DNA from: Candidatus Bipolaricaulota bacterium | GTDB taxonomy: Bacteria; Bipolaricaulota; Bipolaricaulia; RBG-16-55-9; DRXL01 | NCBI GenBank assembly: GCA_030550495.1 | Contig: JAUQPG010000002.1 | Coordinates: 26,113-72,273, forward strand | DNA length: 46,161 nt | Direction of reading: 5' to 3' | Shown here: piece after piece, positions 1-8,304 of the stretch | Layout: each line of letters opens with the position of its first letter | Position numbering within the stretch: the first letter of the stretch is position 1 | Notes under the pieces: generated by a model | The model's database searches: none | Seen by the model: only the letters and a program-made list of their open reading frames with translations | Told to the model about the DNA's origin: nothing | Position numbers and translations under genes: made by a program

Positions 1-20
1 TTACACAAGGAGGTCGAACT

Positions 21-1949
21 ATGATCGTCAAGCTGCCCGACGGACGAACCCTTGAGCACAACGGTCCCGCGACTTTGAAGGAAGTGCTCGCCACGACGGC
101 CAAGGAGCTTCTGAAGACCACCGTCGGCGCCAAGCTTGACAGGGAGATCGTCGACTTCCATACGGTGCTGCCCGCTGACGCCACCGTCGAGCTGATCCCT
201 CTGGATTCTCCCGAAGGGGCTGCCATCTATAGACACAGTTATTCGCACATCATGGCGCAGGCCGTGCGCCGGCTCTTCCCCGGCGTCAAATTAGCTATCG
301 GCCCAGCCATCGAAGACGGCTTCTATTACGACTTCGATGTTGATACCCCATTCACCCCCGAAGACCTAGAGAAGATCGAAGCCGAGATGAAAAAGATCGT
401 CACGGAAAACTATCCGTTTGAGCGCTTTGAAGTCTCTAAAGACGAAGCGCGCCATATGCTCAAGGACGAGCCGTACAAGCTCGAACTGCTAGAAGAGATC
501 CCCGACGAGAAGGTCTCGTTCTATCGCGATGGAGATTTTGTTGATTTATGTCGCGGCCCGCACATGCTCAGTACCGGGCAGGTCAAATACTTTAAACTCT
601 TAAACGTTGCTGGGGCATATTGGCGTGGTGATGAGCGCAATAAGATGCTCCAGCGCATCTACGGCACAGCGTTTGTGACCAAGGAAGCGCTGGAGCAGCA
701 TCTGCAGATGCTCGAAGAAGCGAAGAAGCGCGATCACCGCAAGCTCGGCAAAGAGCTCGAGCTCTTTACATTTGATGAGGAAGTCGGGCCGGGATTGCCC
801 CTGTGGCTGCCCAAGGGCGCGATCATCATCGAAGAATTAGAGAAATTAGCCAAGGAGACCGAAGCCAAGGCGGGCTATCTGCGCGTGCGCACGCCCCACA
901 TCTGCAAAGAGTCTATGTATCTGAAGAGCGGGCACCTCCCGTACTACCAAGAGTCAATGTACCCGCCCATGGAGCTGGAAGGCGTCAAGTATTACTTAAA
1001 GCCCATGAACTGCCCGCACCATCATAAGATCTTTGCCGCCGTGCCGCGCAGCTATCGCGATCTCCCCTTAAGATTGGCAGAATACGGCACGGTCTATCGC
1101 TATGAGAAATCCGGAGAGCTCTTCGGGCTGATGCGCGTGCGCAGCATGCAGATGAACGACGCGCATATCTACTGCACGCTCGAGCAATTTGAAGAAGAAT
1201 TTCTCGCGGTCTGCCGGATGTACTTAAATTACTTTAAGCTCTTTGGGATCGACAAGTATCTGATGCGCTTCAGCACCCATGATCCCAAAGAGCTGGGCAA
1301 GAAGTACGTCAACGAGCCTGAGCTCTGGAGGCAGACGGAAGATATGGTGCGACGCGCGCTCGAGAACGGGGGCATCAATTACGTCGAGGTCCCCGGAGAG
1401 GCTGCGTTCTATGGGCCAAAGGTCGACGTGCAGGTCTGGAGTGCCATCGGGCGAGAGTTCACCTTGGCGACGAATCAAGTCGACTTTGCCGTGCCGCGGC
1501 GATTTGGGTTAGTCTATAAGAACGCGCACGGGCAGTATGAGACGCCCATCTGCATCCATCGTGCGCCATTGAGCACGCATGAGCGCTTGATCGGCTTCTT
1601 GATTGAGCACTATGCGGGGGCGTTTCCGGTGTGGCTTGCTCCCGTGCAAGCCGCTGTGCTGCCCATCACAGATCGCCAGCATGAGTACGCGCACAGGGTC
1701 TTGCAGAAGCTCAGAGACGCCAACATCCGTGCGGAGCTTGACGGCAGCAGCCATACGCTTAATTATCGCATTCGGCACCATCAGTCTCAGAAGGTGCCGT
1801 ATATGCTGATCGTAGGTGAGCGCGAGGCCCAGAGCGAGCACGTCGCAGTGCGCCTGCGCACGGGAAAGGACCTAGGCCCAAGACCCCTGGGCGAGGTCAT
1901 CAAGATGATCTGCGAGAAGATCGCTACGCGCTCGCTGGATTTGGAGTGA
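21..1949 (+). CDS. thrS: Threonyl-tRNA synthetase
   Basis: Class II aminoacyl-tRNA synthetase that charges tRNA-Thr in the cytoplasm; 642 residues, the usual full length. Visible domains in order: N-terminal TGS domain (about 1-60), the editing domain with HSYSHIMAQA (HxxxH) and DLCRGPH, then the catalytic core with MNCPHH (zinc-binding Cys and motif 2 region) and HRAPLSTHERLIGFLIEHYAG (third zinc ligand and motif 3), and a C-terminal anticodon-binding domain. The start is supported by AAGGAGGT seven bases upstream of ATG. The promoter lies outside the window. No infC/rpmI/rplT follows, unlike many bacteria; the next feature is a hairpin. Confidence 0.97.
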   Translation: MIVKLPDGRTLEHNGPATLKEVLATTAKELLKTTVGAKLDREIVDFHTVLPADATVELIPLDSPEGAAIYRHSYSHIMAQAVRRLFPGVKLAIGPAIEDGFYYDFDVDTPFTPEDLEKIEAEMKKIVTENYPFERFEVSKDEARHMLKDEPYKLELLEEIPDEKVSFYRDGDFVDLCRGPHMLSTGQVKYFKLLNVAGAYWRGDERNKMLQRIYGTAFVTKEALEQHLQMLEEAKKRDHRKLGKELELFTFDEEVGPGLPLWLPKGAIIIEELEKLAKETEAKAGYLRVRTPHICKESMYLKSGHLPYYQESMYPPMELEGVKYYLKPMNCPHHHKIFAAVPRSYRDLPLRLAEYGTVYRYEKSGELFGLMRVRSMQMNDAHIYCTLEQFEEEFLAVCRMYLNYFKLFGIDKYLMRFSTHDPKELGKKYVNEPELWRQTEDMVRRALENGGINYVEVPGEAAFYGPKVDVQVWSAIGREFTLATNQVDFAVPRRFGLVYKNAHGQYETPICIHRAPLSTHERLIGFLIEHYAGAFPVWLAPVQAAVLPITDRQHEYAHRVLQKLRDANIRAELDGSSHTLNYRIRHHQSQKVPYMLIVGEREAQSEHVAVRLRTGKDLGPRPLGEVIKMICEKIATRSLDLE

Positions 1950-1963
1950 AGGAGAAAGGAGGG

Positions 1964-1990
1964 CCCGGCAGGAAGGGGCTTCCTGCCGGG
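1964..1990. terminator. Strong hairpin after thrS
   Basis: A 12-bp perfect stem (CCCGGCAGGAAG pairing with CTTCCTGCCGGG) with a 3-base loop lies 15 bases after the thrS stop. There is no T-run on the plus side and only a pyrimidine-rich stretch on the minus side. It could end both thrS and the convergent small ORF, or be a palindromic repeat. Confidence 0.5.
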
Positions 1991-2010
1991 AGGGCCTGCA
2001 TCCTCCGGGC

Positions 2011-2121
2011 CTAGCGGAGGGTCAGCTGAATCACTGAGAAAAACGAAACCAATCCCGTTAGTATTGTCACGAGTGCTGAGCTGGCAAGGATGATCTGCTG
2101 TGAGCGCGAGAGTATCTTCAT
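2011..2121 (-). CDS. Small single-pass membrane peptide (36 aa), not in ORF track
   Basis: A 36-codon frame beginning MKILSRSQQIILASSALVTI and ending SVIQLTLR. It has a short basic N-terminus and one hydrophobic segment of about 20 residues (10-31), as expected of a small inner-membrane protein. AAGGGGG lies 10 bases upstream of this ATG; a second in-frame ATG three codons earlier is too close to that site. An extended -10-like TGCTATGCT lies about 25 bases further upstream. It sits between the terminator of the vWFA gene and the hairpin after thrS, so it is a self-contained unit. I do not recognise a family; chance occurrence is possible. Confidence 0.45.
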   Translation of the reverse strand: MKILSRSQQIILASSALVTILTGLVSFFSVIQLTLR

Positions 2122-2203
2122 TGTCTGCATTCCCCCTTGTGCTGCACTGAGCATAGCACAGCGAGGGTGCAGAGTCTGTGCAGGCAAAGTGAAAATTTCG
2201 TGA

Positions 2204-2244
2204 AAAGAAAAACCCCTCTCCCATAGTCAGCTATGGGAGAGGGG
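2204..2244 (-). terminator. Intrinsic terminator of the vWFA-PKD gene
   Basis: Reading the minus strand, a 14-bp perfect stem (CCCCTCTCCCATAG with a 4-base loop) is followed by TTTTTCTTTT. It begins six bases after the stop codon of the vWFA-PKD gene. This is a textbook rho-independent terminator. Confidence 0.9.
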
Positions 2245-2249
2245 CCAAT

Positions 2250-4520
2250 TTAGCGCACCAGCACGAACTTACTTACTAGTCGGATCTGCTGCCCATTAGG
2301 TCTTGTGACTGTAAGCACGTACCAATAGAGCCCATTGGCTGGGATGCGTGGCCAGCGCAACGTTACTGTCGACCCAGCGCTCTCTTGGGTTATGATCTGG
2401 CGTCCATCTAAGCCGTACACTGTGACTTTCAGAGAGCACCCAGAGCAGTTCTGCACGCTCCAGCGCAACTCTTGAGGCGCGAAGCGCACGCGCTGTTCTG
2501 AAGCCGTCAGCTCGATAAACTCTTGGGGTCTAACGAGCCGGAAGCGCTTGCGTCGGTCAGCGAGCTTCAGTGCCGCGCGTAGTTGTGATGAGACTTTGTC
2601 GATGCGCGCAATCGCACCGTTCATCAGGGCGCGCCACTGCGCGAACGCTATGAGCAGCTTATCGCGGGCGCTTTGGATCAGCTCTGCAGGCGACATGGCC
2701 TCGATGGGGTTAGGTTCGACAGCGAGCGGCCCCAATGCCGACAGCGCATCTTCGGCTTCTGCAAGCAGATCGAGCGCCTCAGTGATGAGGGTCTCGATCT
2801 CATCGAGCTGGTCGCTGGAGTTCTCCGTGAACGCGATCAGCGCGTCGATAGTCTTGTGGATGCGCTGAGCGCGCTCAGAGCTGATTATATTGGCCTCAAC
2901 GAACGCGTCCACGCGAGCGCGCACCCCTTCAGCTCGCCCCGCTAAGGACTCCATCAAGAAGCGCGTATCAGCAAGGGAGACGAGCAGCTCGTTCACGGTC
3001 TCTTGGGTCTGGCTGATAAGCTGGCGGGCGCGCTCATGAGCGCCGAAGCTATTGAGCAGATTGAGCGCTAAGCGCAGGTCTTCCAGGGGCCTAGGGAGGC
3101 TCAAGGTGCGCCCGTGCTCGATGACGTCACGCTTCATCGTGCCGAGCTCATCGCGTCCCTCCGGCGTGATCTTTCTGGCTTCGACGGAGACGGTACAAGA
3201 AGCACTGGCACCTTGAGGATCTCTGACGGTCAGTCTCACGGAGTATGCGCCTTCTTTGTCGGCTTTAAACGACGTGACAGCAGCGGTAGGATCGGCGATC
3301 ACAGCTTGGCTATCGGTGGGCTTGGTGACGAATGCCCACTGGTAGGTCAAGGCTGCTCCTTCGGGATCTGACGAGCCTGAGCCATCGAGAGTGACCGTCT
3401 GGCCGACGAGCACTTGCGCGGGGACAGTACCGCAATTGGCTATAGGAGCCTGATTCGGAGGAGGCGGCGGTGGGGCTTGCGTCACGGTGATCGTCTGCTG
3501 CGCGGTCACAGTAGCCCCGGCATTATCCGTGACGGTGAGCTTGATCGTAACGATCCCTGGATTTGTAGGACAGGTGAAACTCACCGTAGGACCGGTGGCA
3601 TCGGGTTGGCCGTCTCCGTTAAAGTCCCACTCGTATCGGATGATCTGGCCATCGGGATCATAGGAGCCGGAGCCGTCCAGGGTAATAGTCTGGCCGGTAT
3701 TGCACGTGTACGGCTGGGTATCGGGCTGGCCATCGGGGACGGGGCCGGGATCAGCTATCGGCGTCTCATTGAGGGTAGCGACCAATTTCTGCTTGAGGGC
3801 ATTTTCTAGATCCGTGAATGTCCTAACGACTACGACAAAGCCGTTTTGGTGTCCAGCGGGGAAGGGAGGAGCTATCCGACCTGGCTGTGGCCAGACCAGT
3901 TGCAACAGGAAGTTCTTGAACTCTGGCTCTTGTTCGACGCTGCCGATCCCCTCGGCGTCGAGCTGATCGAGCCCTGCGGCTACGGCTTCGTCACGGGCCT
4001 GGAGCGTCTGTCTTTTAGCCTCCTCAGGCGGAGAAGGGAGATTGGGTTGGCCATCGGAGATGACGTTGAAGACCTGGCGTGCCCCCGGGCGGGCTTTGTT
4101 TCCCGTGATCAGCGTGGCCGCAAGGCGAATCCCTGAGACCATTGGCGTGAAGCCGCCACCCTTGATGATCGCCCTCACTCTGGCAGCAACTTCGCCGATG
4201 TTCTCCGCTGTGATGATCGTCATGGGGACTTCAACGCGAGCTCCTGCGATCCTAGTCGATGGATCCGTTAAATTCCCTGAAAACTGCACTAACCCAAATT
4301 CGACCGTACCGTTTTGGGGCACCACGGCTGGGTCGGAGATCGCGTTGGCGATCCCGTTGACCATGGTGATAAAGTCCGAGTTGGAGATGCTGCCCGATCC
4401 GTCCATGATGATCACGATCTGGGTTTTGACCGTGGTGAAGGTCTGAGCGCCAGGTAGAGCCGCCCACAGACAGAGCAGTCCTATACTGACGCAAAGCACT
4501 TTTGCGCTCACGCGCGCCAT
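2250..4520 (-). CDS. Secreted vWFA domain protein with two PKD domains
   Basis: A 756-residue exported protein, probably a surface or envelope adhesion/scaffold protein. The signal peptide (MARVSAKVLCVSIGLLCLW, about residues 1-25) is followed by a von Willebrand factor A domain (about 30-235) with the metal-binding DGSGSIS motif. Two PKD-type Ig-like domains follow (about 270-450; YEWDFNGDGQPDATG is diagnostic), then a helical region (about 470-680) and a C-terminal Ig/FlgD-like beta domain resembling cell-surface sorting or anchoring modules. I chose the ATG at 4520 because AAGGAGG lies just upstream; the track start 20 codons earlier has no such site. It is monocistronic between its own promoter and terminator. 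The ligand is unknown. Confidence 0.85.
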   Translation of the reverse strand: MARVSAKVLCVSIGLLCLWAALPGAQTFTTVKTQIVIIMDGSGSISNSDFITMVNGIANAISDPAVVPQNGTVEFGLVQFSGNLTDPSTRIAGARVEVPMTIITAENIGEVAARVRAIIKGGGFTPMVSGIRLAATLITGNKARPGARQVFNVISDGQPNLPSPPEEAKRQTLQARDEAVAAGLDQLDAEGIGSVEQEPEFKNFLLQLVWPQPGRIAPPFPAGHQNGFVVVVRTFTDLENALKQKLVATLNETPIADPGPVPDGQPDTQPYTCNTGQTITLDGSGSYDPDGQIIRYEWDFNGDGQPDATGPTVSFTCPTNPGIVTIKLTVTDNAGATVTAQQTITVTQAPPPPPPNQAPIANCGTVPAQVLVGQTVTLDGSGSSDPEGAALTYQWAFVTKPTDSQAVIADPTAAVTSFKADKEGAYSVRLTVRDPQGASASCTVSVEARKITPEGRDELGTMKRDVIEHGRTLSLPRPLEDLRLALNLLNSFGAHERARQLISQTQETVNELLVSLADTRFLMESLAGRAEGVRARVDAFVEANIISSERAQRIHKTIDALIAFTENSSDQLDEIETLITEALDLLAEAEDALSALGPLAVEPNPIEAMSPAELIQSARDKLLIAFAQWRALMNGAIARIDKVSSQLRAALKLADRRKRFRLVRPQEFIELTASEQRVRFAPQELRWSVQNCSGCSLKVTVYGLDGRQIITQESAGSTVTLRWPRIPANGLYWYVLTVTRPNGQQIRLVSKFVLVR

Positions 4521-4556
4521 AGGAAATCCTCCTTCGTTTGTCACGCTCTGGCGAGC

Positions 4557-4584
4557 ATTATAGCACACAAGGCAAGACAAGCAA
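4557..4584 (-). promoter_or_regulatory. Promoter of the vWFA-PKD gene
   Basis: Minus strand: TTGCTT, 16 bp, TATAAT, about 37 bases before the ATG, with AAGGAGG between. Good sigma-70-type match. Confidence 0.75.
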
Positions 4585-4606
4585 TGTAACAGGAATCACG
4601 CTGGCT

Positions 4607-5776
4607 TCAGCATCCTGCGGCTTTGCGCAACAATTCAGCTTTGTCCGGGCGTTCCCAGGGGAGATTGAGATCGCTCCGCCCCATGTGTCCATAGGCAGCC
4701 AGCGGTGTGTAGATGGGGCGGCGCAGATCTAATTGCTCGATGATCGCAGCAGGGCGAAAGTCAAAATATCTCTCGATAAGCTTGGCAATCTCGCCGTTGG
4801 GGAGCTTTCCGCTGCCAAATGTGTCGACCGTGATAGCCAGGGGACGAGCTTGGCCAATAGCATAAGCGACCTGGACTTCACATTCACTTGCCAATCCCGC
4901 AGTAACGATATTCTTGGCGACATAGCGCGCATAGTAGCTTGCTGAGCGGTCGACTTTCGTTGGGTCTTTCCCGGAGAAGGCACCGCCGCCGTGGCTACCG
5001 TAGCCCCCGTACGTGTCGACCTCGATCTTGCGCCCGGTCATGCCCGTGTCACCGCAGGGGCCACCGATTTCAAAGCGCCCCGACGGATTGACTAAAATAA
5101 CGGTCTTGGAGTCGAGCCATCGGCCGAGCACAGGGCGGATAACCAGTTCTGTCAGATCATGGCGGATCTGCTCTTGGGAGACGCCTCCATCATGCTGGGC
5201 CGAGAGCACAACCGTATGTGCCCGCACGGGATGGCCTTTCTCATCATATTCGATAGTCACTTGGGATTTGCCGTCAGGGCGCAGATAGGGGAGTCTCTTG
5301 CTGCGGCGCAGCTGGGCGAGCTGGCGCACCAATTGGTGGGCAAGCATGATGGGCAGCGGCATCAGCTCCGGCGTCTCTTGGCAGGCGTACCCGTACATGA
5401 TCCCTTGGTCGCCCGCGCCGATGGCGTCGTAGGGGTCTTCCGAAGAAGATTTAATGACAGCTTGAGCAATATCAGGCGATTGCTCATGAATCGAGACGAG
5501 TACCCCACAGTGATCAGCGTCGAAGCCGTATTCGGGCTTGTCGTAGCCGATCTTTCTGATAGTTTCGCGAGCGATCTTGGCGTAGTCGACGCGCGCTGTT
5601 GTGGTGATCTCCCCAGCGATCAAGACCAAGCCATTCGTGGTGAACGTCTCGCACGCAACGCGGGCATACGGATCTTGCGCGAGTATAGCATCTAAAATGG
5701 CGTCGGAGATCATATCGCACATCTTATCCGGATGCCCTTCCGCTACAGACTCGGACGTAAACAGATACGTGCTCAT
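4607..5776 (-). CDS. metK: S-adenosylmethionine synthetase
   Basis: Makes S-adenosylmethionine from methionine and ATP in the cytoplasm. The 389 residues match the family's normal length. Diagnostic motifs are GHPDKMCD near the N-terminus, [12 protein letters not shown] (methionine/ATP loop) and [19 protein letters not shown]. The start [18 protein letters not shown] fits the family. There is no obvious Shine-Dalgarno; the leader from the extended -10 promoter would be only about 12 bases. It is divergent from uppP, with both promoters packed into 68 bp. No SAM riboswitch fits in that space. Confidence 0.97.
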   Translation of the reverse strand: MSTYLFTSESVAEGHPDKMCDMISDAILDAILAQDPYARVACETFTTNGLVLIAGEITTTARVDYAKIARETIRKIGYDKPEYGFDADHCGVLVSIHEQSPDIAQAVIKSSSEDPYDAIGAGDQGIMYGYACQETPELMPLPIMLAHQLVRQLAQLRRSKRLPYLRPDGKSQVTIEYDEKGHPVRAHTVVLSAQHDGGVSQEQIRHDLTELVIRPVLGRWLDSKTVILVNPSGRFEIGGPCGDTGMTGRKIEVDTYGGYGSHGGGAFSGKDPTKVDRSASYYARYVAKNIVTAGLASECEVQVAYAIGQARPLAITVDTFGSGKLPNGEIAKLIERYFDFRPAAIIEQLDLRRPIYTPLAAYGHMGRSDLNLPWERPDKAELLRKAAGC

Positions 5777-5795
5777 AGGGTTTTCTTGGCCAGAT

Positions 5796-5801
5796 ATTAT
5801 A
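5796..5801 (-). promoter_or_regulatory. metK extended -10 promoter
   Basis: Minus strand TGTTATAAT is an extended -10 (TGn-TATAAT) with no good -35. The predicted transcript start is about 12 bases from the metK ATG. Confidence 0.6.
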
Positions 5802-5810
5802 ACATCCCCC

Positions 5811-5839
5811 TTGAGCGCGGGCCAGTCGTCGGCTAAGAT
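5811..5839 (+). promoter_or_regulatory. uppP promoter, giving a leaderless mRNA
   Basis: TTGAGC, 17 bp, TAAGAT. Only five bases separate the -10 box from the ATG at 5845, so transcription should start at or beside the start codon. No Shine-Dalgarno is present. Confidence 0.65.
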
Positions 5840-5844
5840 AAATA

Positions 5845-6633
5845 ATGCTGCCGTTTATACTCTTAGGGGTGCTTCAAGGGCTGACGGAGTTTCTGCCCAT
5901 CAGCAGCTCCGGCCACTTAGCGTTAGCAGAGCAGCTCTTTGGGATTCACAAGCCCGGGATCGTCTTTGATATTTTTGTGCACTTTGGGACTGTGCTCTCG
6001 GTGTTGTGGGTCTTTCGAGGAAGAATCTTTCGCTTAGTGCGTGCGCCCGTGCGCGGGGGAGAAGACTTAAGAGTTTTGGGGATGCTCGTCATGGGCTCTC
6101 TCCCCACGGGGATCTTAGGATTGGCGCTGAACTCTGTTGCTGAAGCAGCATTTGCGCGGAGTTGGGCGGTGGGGCTGGGGTTGCTTCTTACAGCGAGCGC
6201 GCTCTTCTTTGTCGAGCGTTTGAGCAGTCCAAAAACAAAGTCACTCGAACAGCTTAGTTGGCGCGATGCCCTGTGGGTGGGGCTGGCGCAAGGAATCGCA
6301 GTGTTGCCAGGGATCTCGCGCAGTGGGAGCACCATCGCCATGGGGCTGTTTTTAGGGCTTCGTCGGGAGGACGCTGCTGAGTTCTCGTTCTTGCTCTTCA
6401 TCCCTGCGGTCGTGGGGGCAACGCTTCTGAAGCTTGGTGAGGCGCTCTCCGATCCCGCAGCGCACAGCGCTTTGTGGGGCAGCTATCTTGCCGGGACAGT
6501 CGTGGCGTTTCTCTCCGGGGTGATCGCGATTCGCTTTTTGTTGGGATTCGTGCGCGAGCGCCGCCTGACACCGTTTGCAATCTATTGTTATGTTATCGGG
6601 CTTCTTGCCGTGCTATGGAGAATAGCACGATAA
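5845..6633 (+). CDS. uppP: Undecaprenyl-diphosphatase
   Basis: Integral membrane phosphatase (BacA/UppP family) that recycles undecaprenyl pyrophosphate to the lipid carrier used for peptidoglycan synthesis; overproduction is known to give bacitracin resistance. 262 residues, normal length. It carries both family signatures: [16 protein letters not shown] near the N-terminus, and [10 protein letters not shown] in the middle, which contribute the active site. About eight hydrophobic segments are visible. The start is fixed by the family (motif about 10 residues in) and by the promoter, whose -10 box nearly touches ATG. The last 21 bases overlap the end of the convergent gatA. Confidence 0.96.
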   Translation: MLPFILLGVLQGLTEFLPISSSGHLALAEQLFGIHKPGIVFDIFVHFGTVLSVLWVFRGRIFRLVRAPVRGGEDLRVLGMLVMGSLPTGILGLALNSVAEAAFARSWAVGLGLLLTASALFFVERLSSPKTKSLEQLSWRDALWVGLAQGIAVLPGISRSGSTIAMGLFLGLRREDAAEFSFLLFIPAVVGATLLKLGEALSDPAAHSALWGSYLAGTVVAFLSGVIAIRFLLGFVRERRLTPFAIYCYVIGLLAVLWRIAR

Positions 6634-8031
6634 AGTGCGCTCGAAGGCGTGCGCAACGCGCAAGAGTTTCTTCTCTTGGAATTTATCGGCGATAAGCTGG
6701 ATCCCAAAGGGTAGGCCGTTTACTGTGCCCCCAGGAACAGAGATGGCTGGGATGCCCGCTAAGCTGGCGGGCACGGTAAAAATATCTGAAAGATACATGG
6801 CTAACGGATCTTTCAGGCGCTCGCCCAGCTTAAACGCCGGCGTCGGCGATGTCGGCGAGAGAATAATATCTACGCTTTGAAAAGCGTTCTCAAAATCTTG
6901 TCGGATGAGGGCCCGCACCCTCTGAGCCTTCTCGTACCAGGCTTCGTAGTATCCCGCGCTGAGGGCATATGTTCCGATCATGATTCTGCGCTTGACCTCA
7001 GGGCCGAAGCCCCAGTCGCGGCTTTCCGAGAACATCGCTTCGACGGAGTTATCGCTTGCTCGCTTGGTATAGCGCACCCCGTCAAAGCGCGCCAAGTTAG
7101 CGCTCGCCTCCGACGACGAAATTAAATAATACGTCGGGATAGCGTACTCCGTGTGCGGTAAAGAGAGCTCAACGATCTCCGCGCCAAGCTCACGAAAAGA
7201 ATCGATCCAGGACTCGACGCGCGCTTTGGCTTGGCCCGATAGATCACGTATATACTCTTTGGGCACGCCCACGCGAAAGCCCTGAATCTCTTGTCCGAGT
7301 TCTTGGGTATAGTCTTCACTGGGACGGGCTGCGCTCGTTGAATCGAGGGGATCATGCCCAGCGATATAATTTAATAGAATTGCGCAGTCGCGCACGTCCT
7401 TGGTCATCGGGCCGATTTGATCGAGAGAGCTAGCAAATGCGACGAGGCCGTAGCGTGAGACCAGGCCGTAGGTCGGTTTGAGACCCACAATCCCGCAAAA
7501 CGATGCGGGCTGGCGGATTGAGCCTCCGGTGTCGGAGCCCAAGGCACAAATAGCTTCATGGGCGGCAACCGCTGCAGCTGAGCCCCCCGACGAGCCACCG
7601 GGGACGCGCTCCAGATCGTGCGGGTTGCGCGTAGGAAAGAACGCACTGTTTTCAGTAGAAGACCCCATCGCGAATTCGTCTAGGTTTGTCTTGCCCAAGA
7701 TCGTCGCTCCGGCGTCTTTGAGCCTCTTGATGACTGTCGCCTCGAAGATCGGCTGGAAGTTCTCTAAGAATCGTGAAGCGCACGTCGTCTTGAGATCTTT
7801 CGTCACGATGTTGTCCTTGACGGCGATGGGCAGGCCCCGCAAGGGCTTCTCGTGCAAGTGCTCACACTCTTGCAGTAAGCGTTCTTGGGGAGCCAGCGAG
7901 ATGTATGCCCGAATGTGCGGTTCTTTCTCGGCGATGGCACGATAGAGATCTCTGATGACGTCACGGGGGTGGATCTCGCCCTGCTCGATGAGGGCAAGCA
8001 GTTCGTGTAAAGGTCTCTCGTTGAGATTCAT
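6613..8031 (-). CDS. gatA: Asp-tRNA(Asn)/Glu-tRNA(Gln) amidotransferase subunit A
   Basis: Amidase subunit of the GatCAB complex, which converts mischarged Glu-tRNA(Gln) and Asp-tRNA(Asn) to the amidated forms. 472 residues, usual length. It carries the amidase signature with the catalytic Lys (LPIAVKDNI), cis-Ser and nucleophile Ser regions (PGGSSGGSAAAVAAHEAI, GSDTGGSIRQPASFCG). gatB and gatC are not adjacent. The ATG directly abuts a terminator U-tract and no Shine-Dalgarno is visible, so its expression signal is odd. The 3' end overlaps uppP by 21 bp, tail to tail. Confidence 0.96.
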   Translation of the reverse strand: MNLNERPLHELLALIEQGEIHPRDVIRDLYRAIAEKEPHIRAYISLAPQERLLQECEHLHEKPLRGLPIAVKDNIVTKDLKTTCASRFLENFQPIFEATVIKRLKDAGATILGKTNLDEFAMGSSTENSAFFPTRNPHDLERVPGGSSGGSAAAVAAHEAICALGSDTGGSIRQPASFCGIVGLKPTYGLVSRYGLVAFASSLDQIGPMTKDVRDCAILLNYIAGHDPLDSTSAARPSEDYTQELGQEIQGFRVGVPKEYIRDLSGQAKARVESWIDSFRELGAEIVELSLPHTEYAIPTYYLISSSEASANLARFDGVRYTKRASDNSVEAMFSESRDWGFGPEVKRRIMIGTYALSAGYYEAWYEKAQRVRALIRQDFENAFQSVDIILSPTSPTPAFKLGERLKDPLAMYLSDIFTVPASLAGIPAISVPGGTVNGLPFGIQLIADKFQEKKLLRVAHAFERTLSCYSP

Positions 8032-8061
8032 AAAAAAAGCTCCAAGTTCTTCTTGGAACTT
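8032..8061 (-). terminator. Terminator-like hairpin ending at the gatA start codon
   Basis: In minus-strand RNA a 9-bp stem around CCAAG/CTTGG (one G-U wobble, 5-base loop) is followed by seven U residues that run directly into the gatA AUG. It lies about 35 bases downstream of tRNA-Leu and is probably its terminator. Confidence 0.7.
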
Positions 8062-8096
8062 GAGAACTCAGAACATGCAACTGTCAAACTGTGTCG

Positions 8097-8182
8097 TGCC
8101 GAGGGAGGGATTTGAACCCTCACGGGATATAACTCCCCTACGGTCCTGAGCCGTAGGCGTCTGCCAATTCCGCCACCTCGGC
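8097..8182 (-). tRNA. tRNA-Leu (anticodon CAG)
   Basis: The minus strand folds as a class II tRNA with long variable arm, about 85 nt plus an A discriminator. The acceptor GCCGAGG pairs with CCTCGGC, the D-arm includes TGGCGGAATTGGCAGACGC, the anticodon arm is CTACGG-CTCAGGA-CCGTAG (anticodon CAG), and the T-arm is GGGTTCAAATCC. CCA is not encoded. Confidence 0.95.
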
Positions 8183-8199
8183 AAGCTAAGAGCTTGAGC

Positions 8200-8232
8200 T
8201 GCGCCTTCGCCAGCCGGAGGCTGGCAAAGCCT
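8200..8232. repeat. GC-rich inverted repeat in the tRNA-Leu leader
   Basis: GCCAGCC-GGA-GGCTGGC hairpin flanked by CTTCGCC-like bases lies between the tRNA-Leu promoter and the tRNA. It resembles in layout the CTTCGCC palindromes near 30.2 kb but is not the same sequence. Confidence 0.35.
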
Positions 8233-8247
8233 ATCTGGTAAAGAAAT

Positions 8248-8276
8248 ATTCTAACACGGCCGACTTGGCTTGTCAA
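8248..8276 (-). promoter_or_regulatory. tRNA-Leu promoter
   Basis: Minus strand TTGACA, 17 bp, TAGAAT. Its -35 region abuts the -35 of the divergent lipid-kinase promoter. Confidence 0.8.
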
Positions 8277-8294
8277 CCACTCTCAAGGTATACT
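8265..8294 (+). promoter_or_regulatory. Lipid kinase promoter, near-leaderless
   Basis: TTGGCT, 18 bp, TATACT. Ten bases separate the -10 box from ATG at 8305, so the predicted leader is about 3 nt. No Shine-Dalgarno. Confidence 0.55.
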
Positions 8295-8304
8295 TACTAA
8301 TCCC

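Noticed and set aside
1787-2224. 145-aa minus ORF
   Set aside because: Overlaps the thrS 3' end, two hairpins and the small membrane ORF in another frame; no ribosome site or recognisable protein.
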